From Antedon mediterranea (Eukaryota; Echinodermata; Crinoidea; Comatulida; Antedonidae), in NCBI RefSeq assembly GCF_964355755.1, contig NC_092680.1, forward strand, positions 9,837,001-9,901,000: a stretch of 64,000 nt of DNA, given 5' to 3'. The position numbers and the translations under genes were made by a program. Shown piece after piece: positions 44,062 to 56,035 of the stretch. Each line of letters begins with the position of its first letter. Position 1 is the first letter of the stretch. A model generated the notes under the pieces. That model made no database searches, had not been told where the DNA came from, and saw only the letters and a list, made by a program, of their open reading frames with translations.

Positions 44062-44191
44062 TGGTGTGTCTCTCTCGTTGTAGCCTATTATGGAGTGTTT
44101 GTTTCAATAAAATGTACTAATAATGAACCGTGTTCCATTGTTAAACACGAATACCAATATGAGTGCTTAAATTTAAGGCTTTCTCAAGTTT

Positions 44192-44263
44192 TCCCATATG
44201 GTCTAGTGGTTAGGATTTGGCGTTTTCACCGCCACGGCCCAGGTTCGATTCCCGGTGTGGGAA
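44192..44263 (+). tRNA. tRNA-Glu(TTC)
   Basis: 72 nt. The acceptor TCCCATA pairs with TGTGGGA, the A-box region is TGGTCTAGTGGTTAGG, the anticodon arm is TGGCG-TTTTCAC-CGCCA (anticodon TTC), and the B-box is GGTTCGATTCC. It is the intact counterpart of the split tRNA-Glu in unit 1. Confidence 0.88.
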
Positions 44264-44391
44264 ATTATTTTATTCCATGGTCTATTAGACTTTGTTTGAA
44301 ATAAACAAGAATGGATACGTTATACTAAGACTGTAAAATCTTTTTAAAATTCATTGTCAATTGAAAACAACGGAAAATGGAAATAAAATGT

Positions 44392-44478
44392 TCCCTCGAG
44401 CCGGATTTGAACCAGCGACCTAAGGATACCAATAATTAGCTCTACAGTCCTCCGCTCTACCAACTGAGCTATCGAGGG
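44392..44478 (-). tRNA. tRNA-Tyr(GTA) with 14-nt intron
   Basis: Same sequence as 36802-36888, but the acceptor stem CCCTCGA pairs perfectly with TCGAGGG, so this is the best candidate for a functional Tyr gene. The intron is AGCTAATTATTGGT. Confidence 0.9.
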
Positions 44479-44482
44479 TACA

Positions 44483-44735
44483 CATTGGTAAATATGTTGC
44501 ATACCTAAGCAAATTATTGGTAAACATGTTGAATACCTAAGCACATATTGGTAAACATGTTGAATACCTAAGCACATTATTGGTAAACATGTTGAAAACC
44601 TAAGTACATTATTGGTAAACATGTTGAATACCTAAGCACATTATTGGTAAACCTGTTGAATACCTAAGCACATATTGGTAAACATGTTTAATACCTAAAC
44701 ACATTATTGGTAAACATGTTGAATACTTAATTTTA
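44483..44735. repeat. Minisatellite, array unit 2
   Basis: About eight copies of the same unit as 36893-37110 (TTGGTAAACATGTTGAATAC ...), between the Tyr and Val genes. Confidence 0.85.
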
Positions 44736-44782
44736 AAGATATATGAGTTTTTCAATCAAAAATAAACAATTACACAGAAACT

Positions 44783-44855
44783 AGGTTCCGCCCGGGCTCG
44801 AACCGAGGACCTTCTGCGTGTAAAGCAGACGTGATAACCACTACACCACGAAACC
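44783..44855 (-). tRNA. tRNA-Val(TAC)
   Basis: 73 nt on the minus strand; acceptor GGTTTCG with CGGAACC, anticodon TAC, T-arm CTCGG-TTCGAGC-CCGGG, better paired than the unit 1 copy. Confidence 0.9.
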
Positions 44856-44939
44856 ATTTACAAGAACAATGTTGGTTACACAAAGTTTTTCAATCCATTT
44901 AAATGACAAATAAACATGTGTAAAAAGTGATAATCTACT

Positions 44940-45690
44940 TTACAATTTTTTTTTTAGTTTGAGAGAGTTTATTAATTAGAGGGTTAGGTTTTCAATATTT
45001 ATGTTTTATTACTTATGTTTTTATCAAGAAAATATCATAGTTGATAAAACTAAGCCATCAGACAGATAGATGCACTATAATTAGACTAATAACGAAGTCA
45101 CATACATGACCAAAATATGTGAGTACAGACACTATCCCAACATCTCCAAACATCAAAATCAGTAGGTGAGAGGATGCATTCCCCGTATGGGTAATGCATC
45201 ATTTCACCACCAGAATCCTTCATCAACAACAGTCATCCTCCAAGCACAAGAGGAACATAACACAAAATTATGTGCAACATCAAAACAGTTCAAGACATGT
45301 ACACCAGTGCATTGAAATCCCTCCATCATGCCTTCAACAAACACTGCATGTTAGCAAAAGTAATTTTACCTGGTCATTTTCATCTTTTAATTATTGTGCA
45401 GCGGTACAACATCTATAAATATACGGGGTAGCCCCTTTCATCTGGCCAGATATAAACACTGATGGAGGAGGACGGACAGAAAGTATATCAACATTTGTAT
45501 CCGCAATTGATATTCAGATTACTATAACGATAGTGACGTGATTATGTATGCATCATTACTATGTATTAATATGGCGGTAGAAATCGCAAAGATAGCTTAC
45601 CTATTTCCTAAATTAACTGTCTCAATACCTTTCATAATAAAATAAAAACAATATTTATTTCATTTAAACAAAAATAAAAAAACATATTCA
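44940..45690. other. No gene recognised
   Basis: Unique sequence after the tRNA array. The frame 45194-45418 is His/Gln/Ser-rich and matches nothing I know. Confidence 0.4.
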
Positions 45691-45705
45691 TCTACATCAG
45701 CAAAT

Positions 45706-46130
45706 CTGTTTCGAACCCGCTAGCGCTTAGAGTATTCGAACAGAGAATTACCCGTTACGACACGAAGTACACGGCTGAGCAGCTGACAATAGTCTATTTA
45801 TACGTACTTCGTATTACATACTTCATCGTTACGTCATAAATATATTCATGACCGTCAAAGCTGGTATTAACCTGTTTATATCCAAGATGACCGGTTAGCT
45901 CAGTCGACTGAGGAGCGTCGTGTTAACAACACGGATGTTGAACCACATGCTGGTCGTGGTGGAATAGAGTTAAAGCTATGCGCGCTACTGTGTTTGGGGT
46001 TCACAGAATTATACGTCCCCCTTTCCACCACACAAGCAAGTCAATGCATCTGGTGATGCCGTGGAAACGACACTATGTCTCTGACCACAGCATTGAGGTC
46101 GTTTCCACGACATTACCAGATGTAGGAGAG
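45706..46130. repeat. Composite repeat with divergent tRNA-like heads, copy 3 (inverted)
   Basis: On the minus strand, the head CGTAACGGGTAATTC ... GCGGGTTCGAAACAG (45761-45706). On the plus strand, the Val(AAC)-like head GACCGGTTAGCTCAG ... GTCGTGTTAACAACACGG (45888-45950), followed by TTTGGGGTTCACAGAATTAT. The arrangement is the mirror image of 32200-32570 and lies outside the duplicated array, so the two heads move or were copied together. Confidence 0.6.
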
Positions 46131-46209
46131 GACACCATAGTACTGGGTCACTTAAGTTTTGGTTCAGTCAGTGTTTTTTTTCTGTGGATTCGATCTCGTA
46201 AATTTTATA

Positions 46210-46655
46210 CTTAGCGCCCTTAATTTTAAGAACAAAAATACATTTCAGCAAATTAGGAACAAATATAGAACATTGTAAAGATGATGCCGATGTCTAGACC
46301 AGCGTTACACAACCTTTTTTTTTTGGGGGGGGGGGGGGGTGTTCTTTTCTTGGTTTTGTAGGATATTATAGGAAATAAATAAAACGTATCTTGTATCTTG
46401 TATTAATAGACATTGCGGCATCTACTGTTACTGTAGCCAAAACGTCATTTGTGTCCCGAAACTCTATGTGTTTGAATTAGGATAATAAATGGAGTAATTT
46501 GAAAAAAAAATTCAAATTAAGTAATTAATTTGTGTCACACAAAAGAGGATGCAAATATTCACTTCTATCAATTCGAATTGTTTTAGAATAGACTACTAAT
46601 CAAACGGAAATATTGCTTATTTAAATGAAATAAATTCAAGAATTGTCTTGAATAA
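46210..46655. other. No gene; G-run and simple LINE-like tail
   Basis: A T-run/G-run junction lies at 46315-46340 and AATAAAACG plus TATCTTG repeats at 46378-46402, possibly a short LINE tail. Otherwise nothing. Confidence 0.35.
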
Positions 46656-46663
46656 CGTCGAAT

Positions 46664-46814
46664 CAGTGGCGTATCCAGGATTTTGAAGTTGGTGGGGGGA
46701 GGGGGGCCGGGAATTGCCAATTTGCCGACAAAATTGGTGTCATTATCTGTACATACACGACGTCTCTGATCAATATATGTTCTATGTTCCCCCCGGCCCC
46801 CCTACTGGATACGC
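46664..46814. mobile_element. hAT MITE with 8-bp duplication
   Basis: CAGTGGCGTATCCAG at 46664 and CTGGATACGC at 46805-46814 are inverted ends, with G-rich and C-rich subterminal blocks. CGTCGAAT flanks both sides (46656-46663 and 46815-46822), a perfect 8-bp hAT-type duplication. The right end lacks the last five bases expected from the left end. Confidence 0.8.
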
Positions 46815-46822
46815 CGTCGAAT

Positions 46823-47482
46823 GATAACAGATTCAAAAGAGTTACTAATACAATTAATAATATTTGCGTCGTTTATCATACCGAAACTTCCCCATAACCT
46901 AGCCTTCGCATTGAACGCGAAACATGTTATCCTTAAAATGTAAACTACGAACGTTTTTTTCTGATAGCGCACTATGGGAGTGTCATTTCTGGGTAACTGG
47001 AGCTGCCATTTATAATTAATGTGCAAGAGTACTATTTCCAGTCATCTAGAGGTGTCATCAAACTAAATTCTCCTCGCCACAGGTCCTACCATGGGGAGTT
47101 CAAATACTTCGTGTCAATCTACCTCCCACTCCCTCTCCAAAAAATGGTGTAGTCTCATGCATTTTAAATATCACAGGTTCGTAACTACACTAGAGTAAGC
47201 AGCAGGAACACACTTTAGATTTCTGGTTAATTTTGAAAAATAAGTTCTATGAAGGTAAATATAACAATGAATATTCTGAACAAATTTAGACAAGTTTGAG
47301 GTATATATGACAAGTAGTTTCCGAGACTTTTTAGAATAGTAAAAAATTTGCTAACAAGCCCTAATTAATAATACTACTAATAATAACATATACACTATTA
47401 AAATAATGGAAACAATAATAATAAACCTGTTTGAAATTCATTTGATGAACATTAAATGTTATTGAACATTTACAATGTTGCT
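46823..47482. other. No gene recognised
   Basis: AT-rich, non-coding by inspection. Confidence 0.4.
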
Positions 47483-47496
47483 ATATTATTATAATA
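47483..47496. repeat. Target-site duplication, left, of second Tx1-type LINE
   Basis: ATATTATTATAATA, repeated at 52188-52201. AT-rich, so chance similarity is possible. Confidence 0.65.
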
Positions 47497-47502
47497 TTTC
47501 AT

Positions 47503-48204
47503 AAGGACCAAGTTGATGCACATAACAAATGTTTCAATTGCAATGAAGAAGGTCATAAAGCCAACCAATGCCCCAAAAATGTCCACATTACATGCCGAAA
47601 ATGCGGGAAAAATTGCCACGTCGAAAAACTCTGTGCGGTCGAAACTACAGGAAATAAACCCACCATCAATCTTACAAATGAAATACGACCAAACGAAAAC
47701 AACGATAACGTTCAACCGACAAAAGCAAATAGTACCACGCCAATGTCGGATTCATCAGTATCTACACCTAAGCATGATGACCCTCTTTTCTTGCCATCCG
47801 CAGGTGAACGTTTCATTCAGGAAATGTTTGATAAAATAGTAAAAGAAAAAGATGATTCGAACAACAATACAAAGATGAGTGATGATATCACCAACGAATC
47901 AATCATAGAAGAAAGTGAAGAAGACAAAGAATCAACCAAGAGAGATGAAATGCCCGGTCTCAGACCTGCTAGTAGCAGCAACAACGCTCAAAGGAAAATA
48001 ACCTCGTTCATCGTGCCACAAAGTCACCCTGAGCAAAAAGACAATATACAAGAACAAGAGCAAGAAAAAGAAAAAGAGGATTCAACGGTTCCCGCCCAAC
48101 AATGTGAACAGAAACCAAATTCATCTTCAAGTGCGCAAAAAAAAAAACAAAAAAGAAAAGAACACAACGAGGGAGCAGCAAGTCATCATAAATCAATTGT
48201 GTGA
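47503..48204 (+). pseudogene. Tx1-type ORF1, C-terminal part
   Basis: The frame is open from the 5' truncation point to TGA 48202-48204. Two CCHC knuckles (CFNCNEEGHKANQC and CRKCGKNCHVEKLC) start at about 47533. They are followed by an acidic Asn/Ser-rich region (SIIEESEEDKEST), the motif QRKITSFI at 47989-48012, a Glu/Gln run and a basic end KKKQKRKEH. It corresponds region by region to 39070-39546. The N-terminal domain was lost by truncation, so it is not functional as a gene. Confidence 0.75.
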
Positions 48205-48294
48205 GTTACTATATATATAACTCATTTATAATTGTCAGATTAAGCTTTCGTAAAACTGTTTTGTAATAAAATAAAATTTAATATCCAACAAAAA

Positions 48295-51200
48295 ATGTTT
48301 AAAATGAATAGAAAACCAAAAAATAATGCCCTACATTTAATCTCATTAAATGCAAGAGGTATACAAGAAAATTATAAAAAAAAAAAAGTGTTTAACTATT
48401 GCGAAGAGCAAAATGCAGACATAATATTCCTACAGGAAACGCATTTCGATAAAAAAAAAATCTATAGATTTGTTGTGGAAAGGCGAAAGCTACCATAGTT
48501 TCGGCACAACAAACAGTAGAGGCGTTTTAATACTGTTTAAAACAAGGTTTGATGTAAAAAACATAACATGTAAATATATTGACGAGGAAGGTAGAATTCT
48601 CATAGTATGTATTATTCATAATAAGACCACCTTTAACCTCGTAAATGTTTATGCTCCAAACAATTACAAGGAAAGAGCAATATTTTTTAAGAAACTTGAA
48701 AATAAGATAAACACATTATGTGATGTAACTAATGAATACATAATAGTAGGAGGTGACATGAATTGCATATTAGATAAAAAGGTAGATCAGAAAAACAGCG
48801 TGAATAGCTAAGATAAATCACCAATAGCATAAAAAAAATGCATGAATAAGTTACATTTAATTGATATATGGAGACAAAGTCATAAAGATAAATCCCAATT
48901 TACATGGAGAAGAAAGGATACGTACAGAAGGTTAGACTTATCAAACCCCCCTTTATAAAAATGGTGACATCATTTCTACAGATATTCGACCTTGTATCTT
49001 CTCTGATCATCAAGCTATATCTTTGAAAATAATAAATGAGGAAAAAAAGAGAGGTCCAGGATTCTGGAAACTAAACAATAAAGTCTTGAATGATGAAATA
49101 TATGCGTTAAATGTTATACACATAATTGAAAAGACAAAAAAAATGAATATAACTTGAAACCTGACAGCTTATGGAATACTTAAAAGTTAAAATAAAAGAG
49201 TTCTCATGTAAATATTGTTCAAGAAAAAAAATTAAAAACAATTATACTAAAAAAAAGTTGATTAAAGAAGTTAGCGAACTTACAAAAAAACTTGATTCAA
49301 CCTACAGCCAAGAAACTGACTGTCAATTAAAAAATAAAATAGAACAACTTGATGAAATATACACATCTGAGGCCCAAGGAGCCCAAATCCGTTCGAGAAT
49401 AGAATGGTTTGAAAAGGGAGAAAAAGTTTTTTCTCGGCCTTGAAAAAAATAATGGAAAAAGAAAACAAATTACTACCCTATTAAAAACTAATGGAAAGTA
49501 CACTACCGACACTAATGAAATTTTAAGAGAACAGGTCAATTTTTACAAAAACTTATATTCCAAAAAAATATATCTGTTAATAATATAAATAGCTATCTTG
49601 GAAAATCAAAATCCAAAACACTTTCATTAAATGACAGTATGCAATGTGAAGGTTTACTAACTATAGATGAATTAACAATTGCTCTTCATAAAATGCACTT
49701 GAATAAAAGTCCGGGGTGTGATGGACTAAGTGTAGAATTTTACAAGTTTTTTTGGAATCATATAAAAGAAATGTTATGTGCATCCTTAAATTATAGCTAC
49801 AATAAAAGTAAATTACCTAAAACACAAAAAAAAAGGGAATAATAAAATTATTATTTAAAAAAGGAAAAAGAGAATCACTAACAAACTGGAGACCAATTAC
49901 ATTATTAAATGTTGATTATAAAACAAAAAGTAATTGCCCCAATTATTGATTCCGACCAAAAAGGTTATATCAACGGACGATTTGGAGGAGAAAACATGCG
50001 TTTAGTCGAAGACGTTCTTTTTCCAGACCAATACATTTAACTTACCCGGAGCAATAGTTTTTCTAGACTTTGCAAAGGCCTTCGATTCATTAGAAAGAAA
50101 CTTTAATTTTAAATGCCTCCAAAAGTTTGGCTTTGGAATGTCATTTACAAAATGGATTACATTGCTATATACAGAAACAGAATGTATTATAGAAAATAAT
50201 GGATGGCTATCTGAAAGTTTTCAGATGGAAAGTGGAGGAAGACAAGGATGTCCACTGTCTGCTCTTTTATTCACACTTGCTGTTGAAATAATGGCTAATA
50301 ATATAAGAGATAATCCTCTATGTAAAGGCATTATGTTACCATGTAATATAGATAATGTAAATGAAAGTACTGTTTAAATTTGTCAATTAGCAGATGACAC
50401 CGTCTTATTTACACAAGACGAGACTAGTTTAAAACACTTTTTGAAAGAAATAGAGGTTTTTTGTAATATATCTGGATTAAAATTAAATAAAGAAGAAAAC
50501 TAAAGGAATGTGGATTGGTTCCAGCAAAAATAATGAAACAGCACCTTTTAATCTAACATGGACGAAGAATCCAGTTAAATTCTTAGGGATATATGTCGGC
50601 TACAATAAAAGAGTGTGCTAAGAAAAGAACTGGAATGAAAAAATCACTAAACTTGATCAGATCAGAAGAAACCTCTCTTTTTTTGGAAAAATAATTATTA
50701 TAAAAACATTTGCAATTTCCAAACTTGTATATAATGCCAGTGTCATAAATGTGCCTAAATATGTATTCCCAAAAGTAGAAAAGGTATTATATAGATTTTT
50801 GTGGGGTAAAAAAAGAGAAAAAATAAAAAGAAAAACCCTTATAAATTCAATATTAGAAGGTGGTCTAAATATGGTACATCTTAGCACAATGGTTAGTTCG
50901 TTAAAACTTAGTTGGGTTAAGAGATTGTTAAGCCCTGACCCAGGTAAATGGAAATATTTACCAAAACATTATATGTATCCATTTGATTATACTGTCAATA
51001 CTAGTGAACCCAATTTTGAAAGTCATGTAGAACTGAAATGTATGCCTGAATTTTATAAAGAAATGTTAAAAGTGTTAGTGTATTTTAACAATATAAGTAT
51101 TACATACCCGCAAAATGTAAACGGAGTTGAAAAACAACAATTGTGGGAAAACACTTTTATAAAATGCAGTGGAAAAACATTATATTTTAAAAGTTGGATA

Positions 51201-52018
51201 CAAGCAGGGTATAAAACAATAAAAGATATAATATATGTTAATCACAGATTAATGACTCCGACAGAATTGATACCCACCCTTTCAGAGCAACAAAATGGAA
51301 TAATTGAATATTTTAAGATTGTAAATGCAATTCCCTCAAATTGGAAGAAAATATTTATAAACAATGAAAAAGAGAGAGACAAACAAGAAATACAAACAAT
51401 ATATTGTAAAAAGTATAAAAATTCATCAACAATATATCTATTACTCCATTTTGTCAATCGAAATGGGAAACAGAATTTAGAAATGTGAACTTTAAGTGGA
51501 ATGAAATATGGTTAAAAAAAGTATATAGCATGAAACATGTAACAAAAGTAGCACAATTTAATTTTAAACTGCTACATCGGATTCTGGCATGTAAACAACG
51601 AATGAAGATATGGAAAATATCTCCTGAAGAATGTGCAAACACTGCCAAAACGAAATTGAGACAGACAAGCACATGCTTTTGAAATGTAAAAGTATCCAAA
51701 AAGTATGGACAAAATTCAATAACATGATTCTAAAATGCTATACACTTGAAGAAACCGTACGTGATTGGCTAGACATTGTTATTGGAACAAAAAGTGAAAA
51801 ATGTCAATGAATTATTATCATTGTTTACTTTTTGTATTTATAATACGAATTTTATTAAATCAATAGAAAAGCATTCAAAAATTAGATCAAAGGTCGTCTG
51901 GAACTTGTTCCGATTTGAGCTAAAAAATCTTATACAGAATCAATATGCTTGTAACATAAACAAGGCAAAAAGGAAATGGGGTAACTTAAAAAGAAAATTA
52001 TTAACTTGTATTTCTTAA
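48295..52018 (+). pseudogene. Tx1-type ORF2, broken
   Basis: ATG 48295 opens the endonuclease (SLNARGI, FLQETHF), which shifts frame in an A-run near 48460 and continues with VNVYAPNNYKER and VGGDMNCILD to 48811. RT pieces: LNKSPGCDGLSVEFYKFFW (49700-49760), NWRPITLLNVDYK (49885-49925), DQKGYINGRFGGEN (about 49950-49995), RQGCPLSALLFTLAVEIM (50240-50300), CQLADDTVLFTQ (50380-50415). The C-terminus lies in 50751-51488 and 51776-52018. Many frameshifts and stops show a dead copy, clearly older than the copy at 38274. Confidence 0.8.
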
Positions 52019-52156
52019 AATTACATGTATTATGTTTTAATTTTTTCATTATTATTTTAATTTTTATTTATATATATATATTTAAAACATTTTTTTAATG
52101 ACATTTTATACAATTTCTATATATAACTACACTGTGTAATATGAAGAATGAAATAA

Positions 52157-52187
52157 AAGTGGGTTGGCCCCACGAAAGAGAAAAAAA
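52157..52187 (+). other. Tx1-type 3'-end hairpin and tail, copy 2
   Basis: AAAGTGGGTTGGCCCCACGA then AAGAG and A-run; stem GTGGG/CCCAC. Confidence 0.7.
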
Positions 52188-52201
52188 ATATTATTATAAT
52201 A

Positions 52202-52534
52202 ATACACTAGCTGTTAGTTGTTATTATACAAATAATGAATGTTTATAAGTGCAAATAATGGCATGAGGTCAATGATGAAAGGTTATTTTTCAACGAGGCG
52301 CGAGCCGAATTGAAATATAACTTTTCATCATTTACTAAATGCCATTATTTGTACCATTACACGAATATAAAACATTCATTATTTGTTTTATATAACATCT
52401 AAAATAGATTCCTTTAATTTGAATCAAATAAATTAAAAGGTGGGCCTAGCCAAGGCCCACATTTGATTTGGCCCAACTGGGCTACATTGTAACCCCAAAG
52501 CAATACGAAACAGGCAACTGGAACTATAGGCTAT
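52202..52534. other. No gene; imperfect hairpin region
   Basis: The sequence around 52205-52385 reads partly the same on both strands (ACAAATAATGAATGTTTATA near 52228 and TATAAAACATTCATTATTTG near 52367), so it is a large imperfect inverted repeat, probably a short foldback element. Confidence 0.45.
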
Positions 52535-52968
52535 TAGACCGGCAGCCCAGAGACATTTGGTTAGATGAGCTAGGTACCAACATCTGACTATTTGAGTGTG
52601 TTGGGGGTCACTTGAAGTGAATGAAAATGGGAGTCTGCCGGGTACCCCCTGCTGCGTCTAGACCGGGGGGACCCCGAAACGTGCTAAAAAATCGGCACAG
52701 GTTAGATGAGAGAGATACCACCTAATTTTACCACCATGGGATGCCCATTGGCATCCTTATAACAGTATCACAAACGACAGACTTTTTCTCTGCTGCAAAA
52801 GGCCCGCCAGACCCCCCGAGGGAGGGCCTAAAATGGGGTTAGCATAGATGAGTGAGGTACCACTCAAAATCAATTCCAAACGAACAAGTTGTGTTAATAC
52901 AATACAAAATGGATAACAACAGACTAATTGTCTGCTGCACCGCCAGTGCTAGACACCCTAAAGTTAGA

Positions 52969-53500
52969 CTAGAGGCCCCCCTTCCCCCAACTAACCCAGC
53001 TTAGATATTGTAGATACCACCAGCAACCAATGTTATATGATTTAGCACATTGTAAGCAATACCAAATGACCTATTACAGACTATCTGAACACTGCCCTGG
53101 CCCTGGCAGACCCCTCTAAAGTTAGACTAGAGACCCCTATTTCCCCAACTAGCCCAGCTTAGATATTGTAGATACCACCAACAACCAATGTTATATGATT
53201 TAGCACATTGTAAGCAATCACCAAATGACCTATTACAAACTATCTGTACACTGCCTTGGCCCTGGCAGACCCCTCTAAAGTTCGACTAGAGACTCCATTC
53301 CCCCAACTGGCCTAGCTTAGATATTGTAGATACCACCAGCAACCAATGTTATAATTATGATTTAGCACATTTGTAAGCAATACCAAATGACCTATAACAG
53401 ACTATCTGTACACTGCCTTGGCACTGGCAGACCCCTCTAAAGTTCCCCCATTTACCCCAAGTATATAGCCTACCTTAGATATTGTAGATACCACCAGCAG
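52969..53500. repeat. Tandem repeats of about 160 bp in left arm
   Basis: Units start CTAAAGTTAGACTAGAG and include CTTAGATATTGTAGATACCA, CCAATGTTATA, GATTTAGCACATTGTAAGCA, CAAATGACCTATTACA and CTGGCAGACCCCT. Three full copies and a partial one. They are mirrored at about 56950-57490. Confidence 0.85.
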
Positions 53501-53736
53501 CAAAAAAAACCACCCAAAACAACATGTTTAATTGAATAAAGTTTAACTTTAATCGAACTAACACAAAACAATTGAAAATATATCACACCAATGACGATAA
53601 AATGACCATTACCATTCTAAAGGGAAAAATAGTTTAAGAGTTTCAATTAAAACTTATATATTATAAGCCAAATATATATAACAAGTATGGATTCGGGTAA
53701 ATTTAGCATTCCTTGCCTTTGGATGTCAAAGATACA

Positions 53737-53763
53737 GTGGTTAACGCCACAAAAGAGAAAAAA
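53737..53763 (+). mobile_element. 27-bp Tx1-type 3'-end insertion
   Basis: GTGGTTAACGCCACAAAAGA plus GAAAAAA lies between two copies of AAAGATACA (53728-53736 and 53764-53772). It consists only of the 3' hairpin and tail of a Tx1-type LINE. The right arm has the uninterrupted site (AATGTATCTTTGACATT at 56719-56735), so this is an extreme 5' truncation. Confidence 0.85.
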
Positions 53764-53907
53764 AAAGATACATCCGTCTGTAACTTTTGGACATAGCTTA
53801 GTAATCACCCTAATCAAATTCAGGATTGTAGTAACTTAATCTAAAGTAATTTGATTAATTAATAGTGGGTAATTTTAAATGCTGTATATTATAATCTTAA
53901 TCCTGTA

Positions 53908-53943
<36 letters not shown>

Positions 53944-54249
53944 AATCCAAAGGCAAATTACTGAAAAAATGACAATGCTGTGGGTATCAGTGGCTGGATC
54001 TCAATGGAGATACAATCAAGAGCAAATATATATTTTTATAAAGTAGATGGAACACGGACGTCTATTACACGGTGTTTCACGTTAAACGATCTTCAGATAG
54101 ACTGAACAATACCGTATCTCGATCGAAAAAAATATTTTTAAAAAAAATTATAAATATATATAATTTTTTTTATGTACTTTATTTATGTAGATATGTAGTA
54201 CTGTATCTATTAAAAAAGGTATTTGAACAAAATTAGAGATCTCAATGAG

Positions 54250-56035
54250 ATCCAAATTGACAATTGCCGCAAAATCCTCACTGAGTTTGACGTTGAAATT
54301 CACTCTAGAACTAAGAAGTTGAAAAGAGAACTTCCTGCATCATAGTTTCAAAACAAACTCAGGATTATCGCCAATGACTGCCGTAAACAATCAACGGTAA
54401 TGGCCCGAAGGGAACATCACAAATTTGGTCTACCTGCAGACTTGGTCATTTCAACACAAATGACTCTACCTTCGGATGACTTCAGGGCTTTTAGGAAACC
54501 CTGCAGAAGGTTCGTTGGGACATATAACAAGAATCAGAGCAACACCTCTGATTCAGTTGTTGAAATTAATTGTCGACTTTCCGAAGGAGAGAAAAAACTT
54601 CTTTCCCGAGGACTTAAATTCTGCCCAAAACCAAGGCAGGTCGGCGCACAACAACTATCTTTGGATATAGAGTCTTTTTCTAGAAGATTACGATTACATG
54701 AATATTTTGCTGATTCAGACAGCAGCACCACGCAAAACGAAGGCAACGTTAACAAATTTAAACCAAAAAGTTCCTAGAATCCACCTAAAATTCGTTGTCC
54801 AGCTTTAGAAACATTTATCCAGGCTATTGAGGAGGATGTACAAAACTACGTCCCGAGTCCAGATAAACGTGACAATCTCAAAACAAGAGAGGCAGGCCAT
54901 TGCCAAATTGCGTCAGAGTAATGATATCACCATTAAACCCGCTGATAAAGGTTCTGCCACTGTTGCTATGGACATCAAATTTTATTAAGAGGAATCCTTA
55001 AGACAGCTTCATTATATATCGTAAACTCACAACGGAACCCACCCCGGAAATTGCGGATAAGGTGGCAAAATCTGTTTCTGTGATGGTAAAAAAAAAACAC
55101 TCCATCGATCCTAAGATTTACAGTTACCAAATCCACTAGTAACGTTGATTTTGTGGACACTATAGTGACCATAGAAAATGGTACTCTCAAAAACTGACCT
55201 ATTCCGTAAACCCACTGATAAAAATATGTACCTGCTCCTTAGCAGTTGTCATCCCCAACACTGTACTAAAAACATACCGAACAGTAAAGCATTACCTATC
55301 AGACGTATCTGTTCTTCAGATTTAGATTTTCAGAATCGTACCGAAGAACTAACCGGACATCTCCGGAATAGAAATTACAAACCTATCACCCTAGGTTGCC
55401 TCCATTACGGGGCTATTAATTTATTGAGAAACATATGCCCATTCTACAGTCCACAGAACGTCTCAGGACTGTTTTTCCGGAACCACCCATTATTGCATTT
55501 CGTAGACCTCCCAACCTTCGTGATATATTAGTCAGATCCAAATGTAAGAGTGAAATTAACTCTCATGACAGTCAAAATTTGGGCAGTCACCTTTGCGGCA
55601 AATCTTGCAAAACTTGTTCATTGGTTGATTTTACTGAAAAATTTAAGAGTAACTAAACTGGCCGCATTTTTCGGATAAGACAATCAATTAATTGTCTAAC
55701 CAAAAACGTCATTTATCTCATATACTGTAATATTTGTGGCAAACAGTACGTCGGAGAAACAAAAAACACTCTCCGTATGAGAATGACACAATACAGATCA
55801 GCTATCAACACATTAAAGCTTGTTCAACCTGTAGCCGAACATTTTAATTCAGCTGGTCACTCGGTAACAAATTTCAGAGTTATTGCAATATTCCATGTGT
55901 CAAATGGAGCGACAAAACTCGCAAAGACAAGGAAAAACACTGGGAATTACAACTTAAAACCACAAAACCTTTTGTACTTAACATTAGAAACATACTCCCA
56001 GGTTGGTAAAATTATTCCATTGTCTACCAAAATTT
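54250..56035 (+). pseudogene. Penelope-like RT / GIY-YIG gene, RT core deleted
   Basis: The N-terminal part (54268-54777) carries RREHHKFGL and LSRGLKFCPKPRQ, DIESFSRRLRLHEYF. The strand then continues through KPADKGSATVAMDI-like text near 54940. The catalytic RT palm is missing: near 55130 the reading jumps to VDFVDTIVTIENGTL and DLFRKPTDKNMYLLLSSCHP, then FPEPPIIAFRRPPNLRDILV (55470-55530). The end encodes a GIY-YIG endonuclease (VIYLIYCNICGKQYVGET, about 55711-55764, then AEHFNSAGHSVTNF). At least three frameshifts occur. This order is typical of endonuclease-bearing Penelope-like elements. The copy cannot encode a working RT. Confidence 0.78.

Larger units (their letters stand above)
47497..52187 (+). 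mobile_element. Tx1-type LINE, 5' truncated
   Basis: 4.7 kb. It begins inside ORF1 just before the zinc knuckles, runs through ORF2 in several frames and ends with the hairpin GTGGGTTGGCCCCAC plus GAAAGAG and an A-run. It is a different subfamily from 38274-43624, but the organisation is the same. Confidence 0.8.
52535..54014. repeat. Left inverted arm
   Basis: 1.48 kb, with a GC-rich outer part, about 3.4 tandem repeats of roughly 160 bp and an AT run at 53909-53937. It contains the 27-bp Tx1-type tail insertion. Confidence 0.85.

Noticed and set aside
52620-52720. Hammerhead ribozyme in the Penelope-like arm (CCCCGAAACGTGC looks like the GAAA core)
   Set aside because: I could not find the required CTGANGA core or a cleavage triplet in the right order on either strand.
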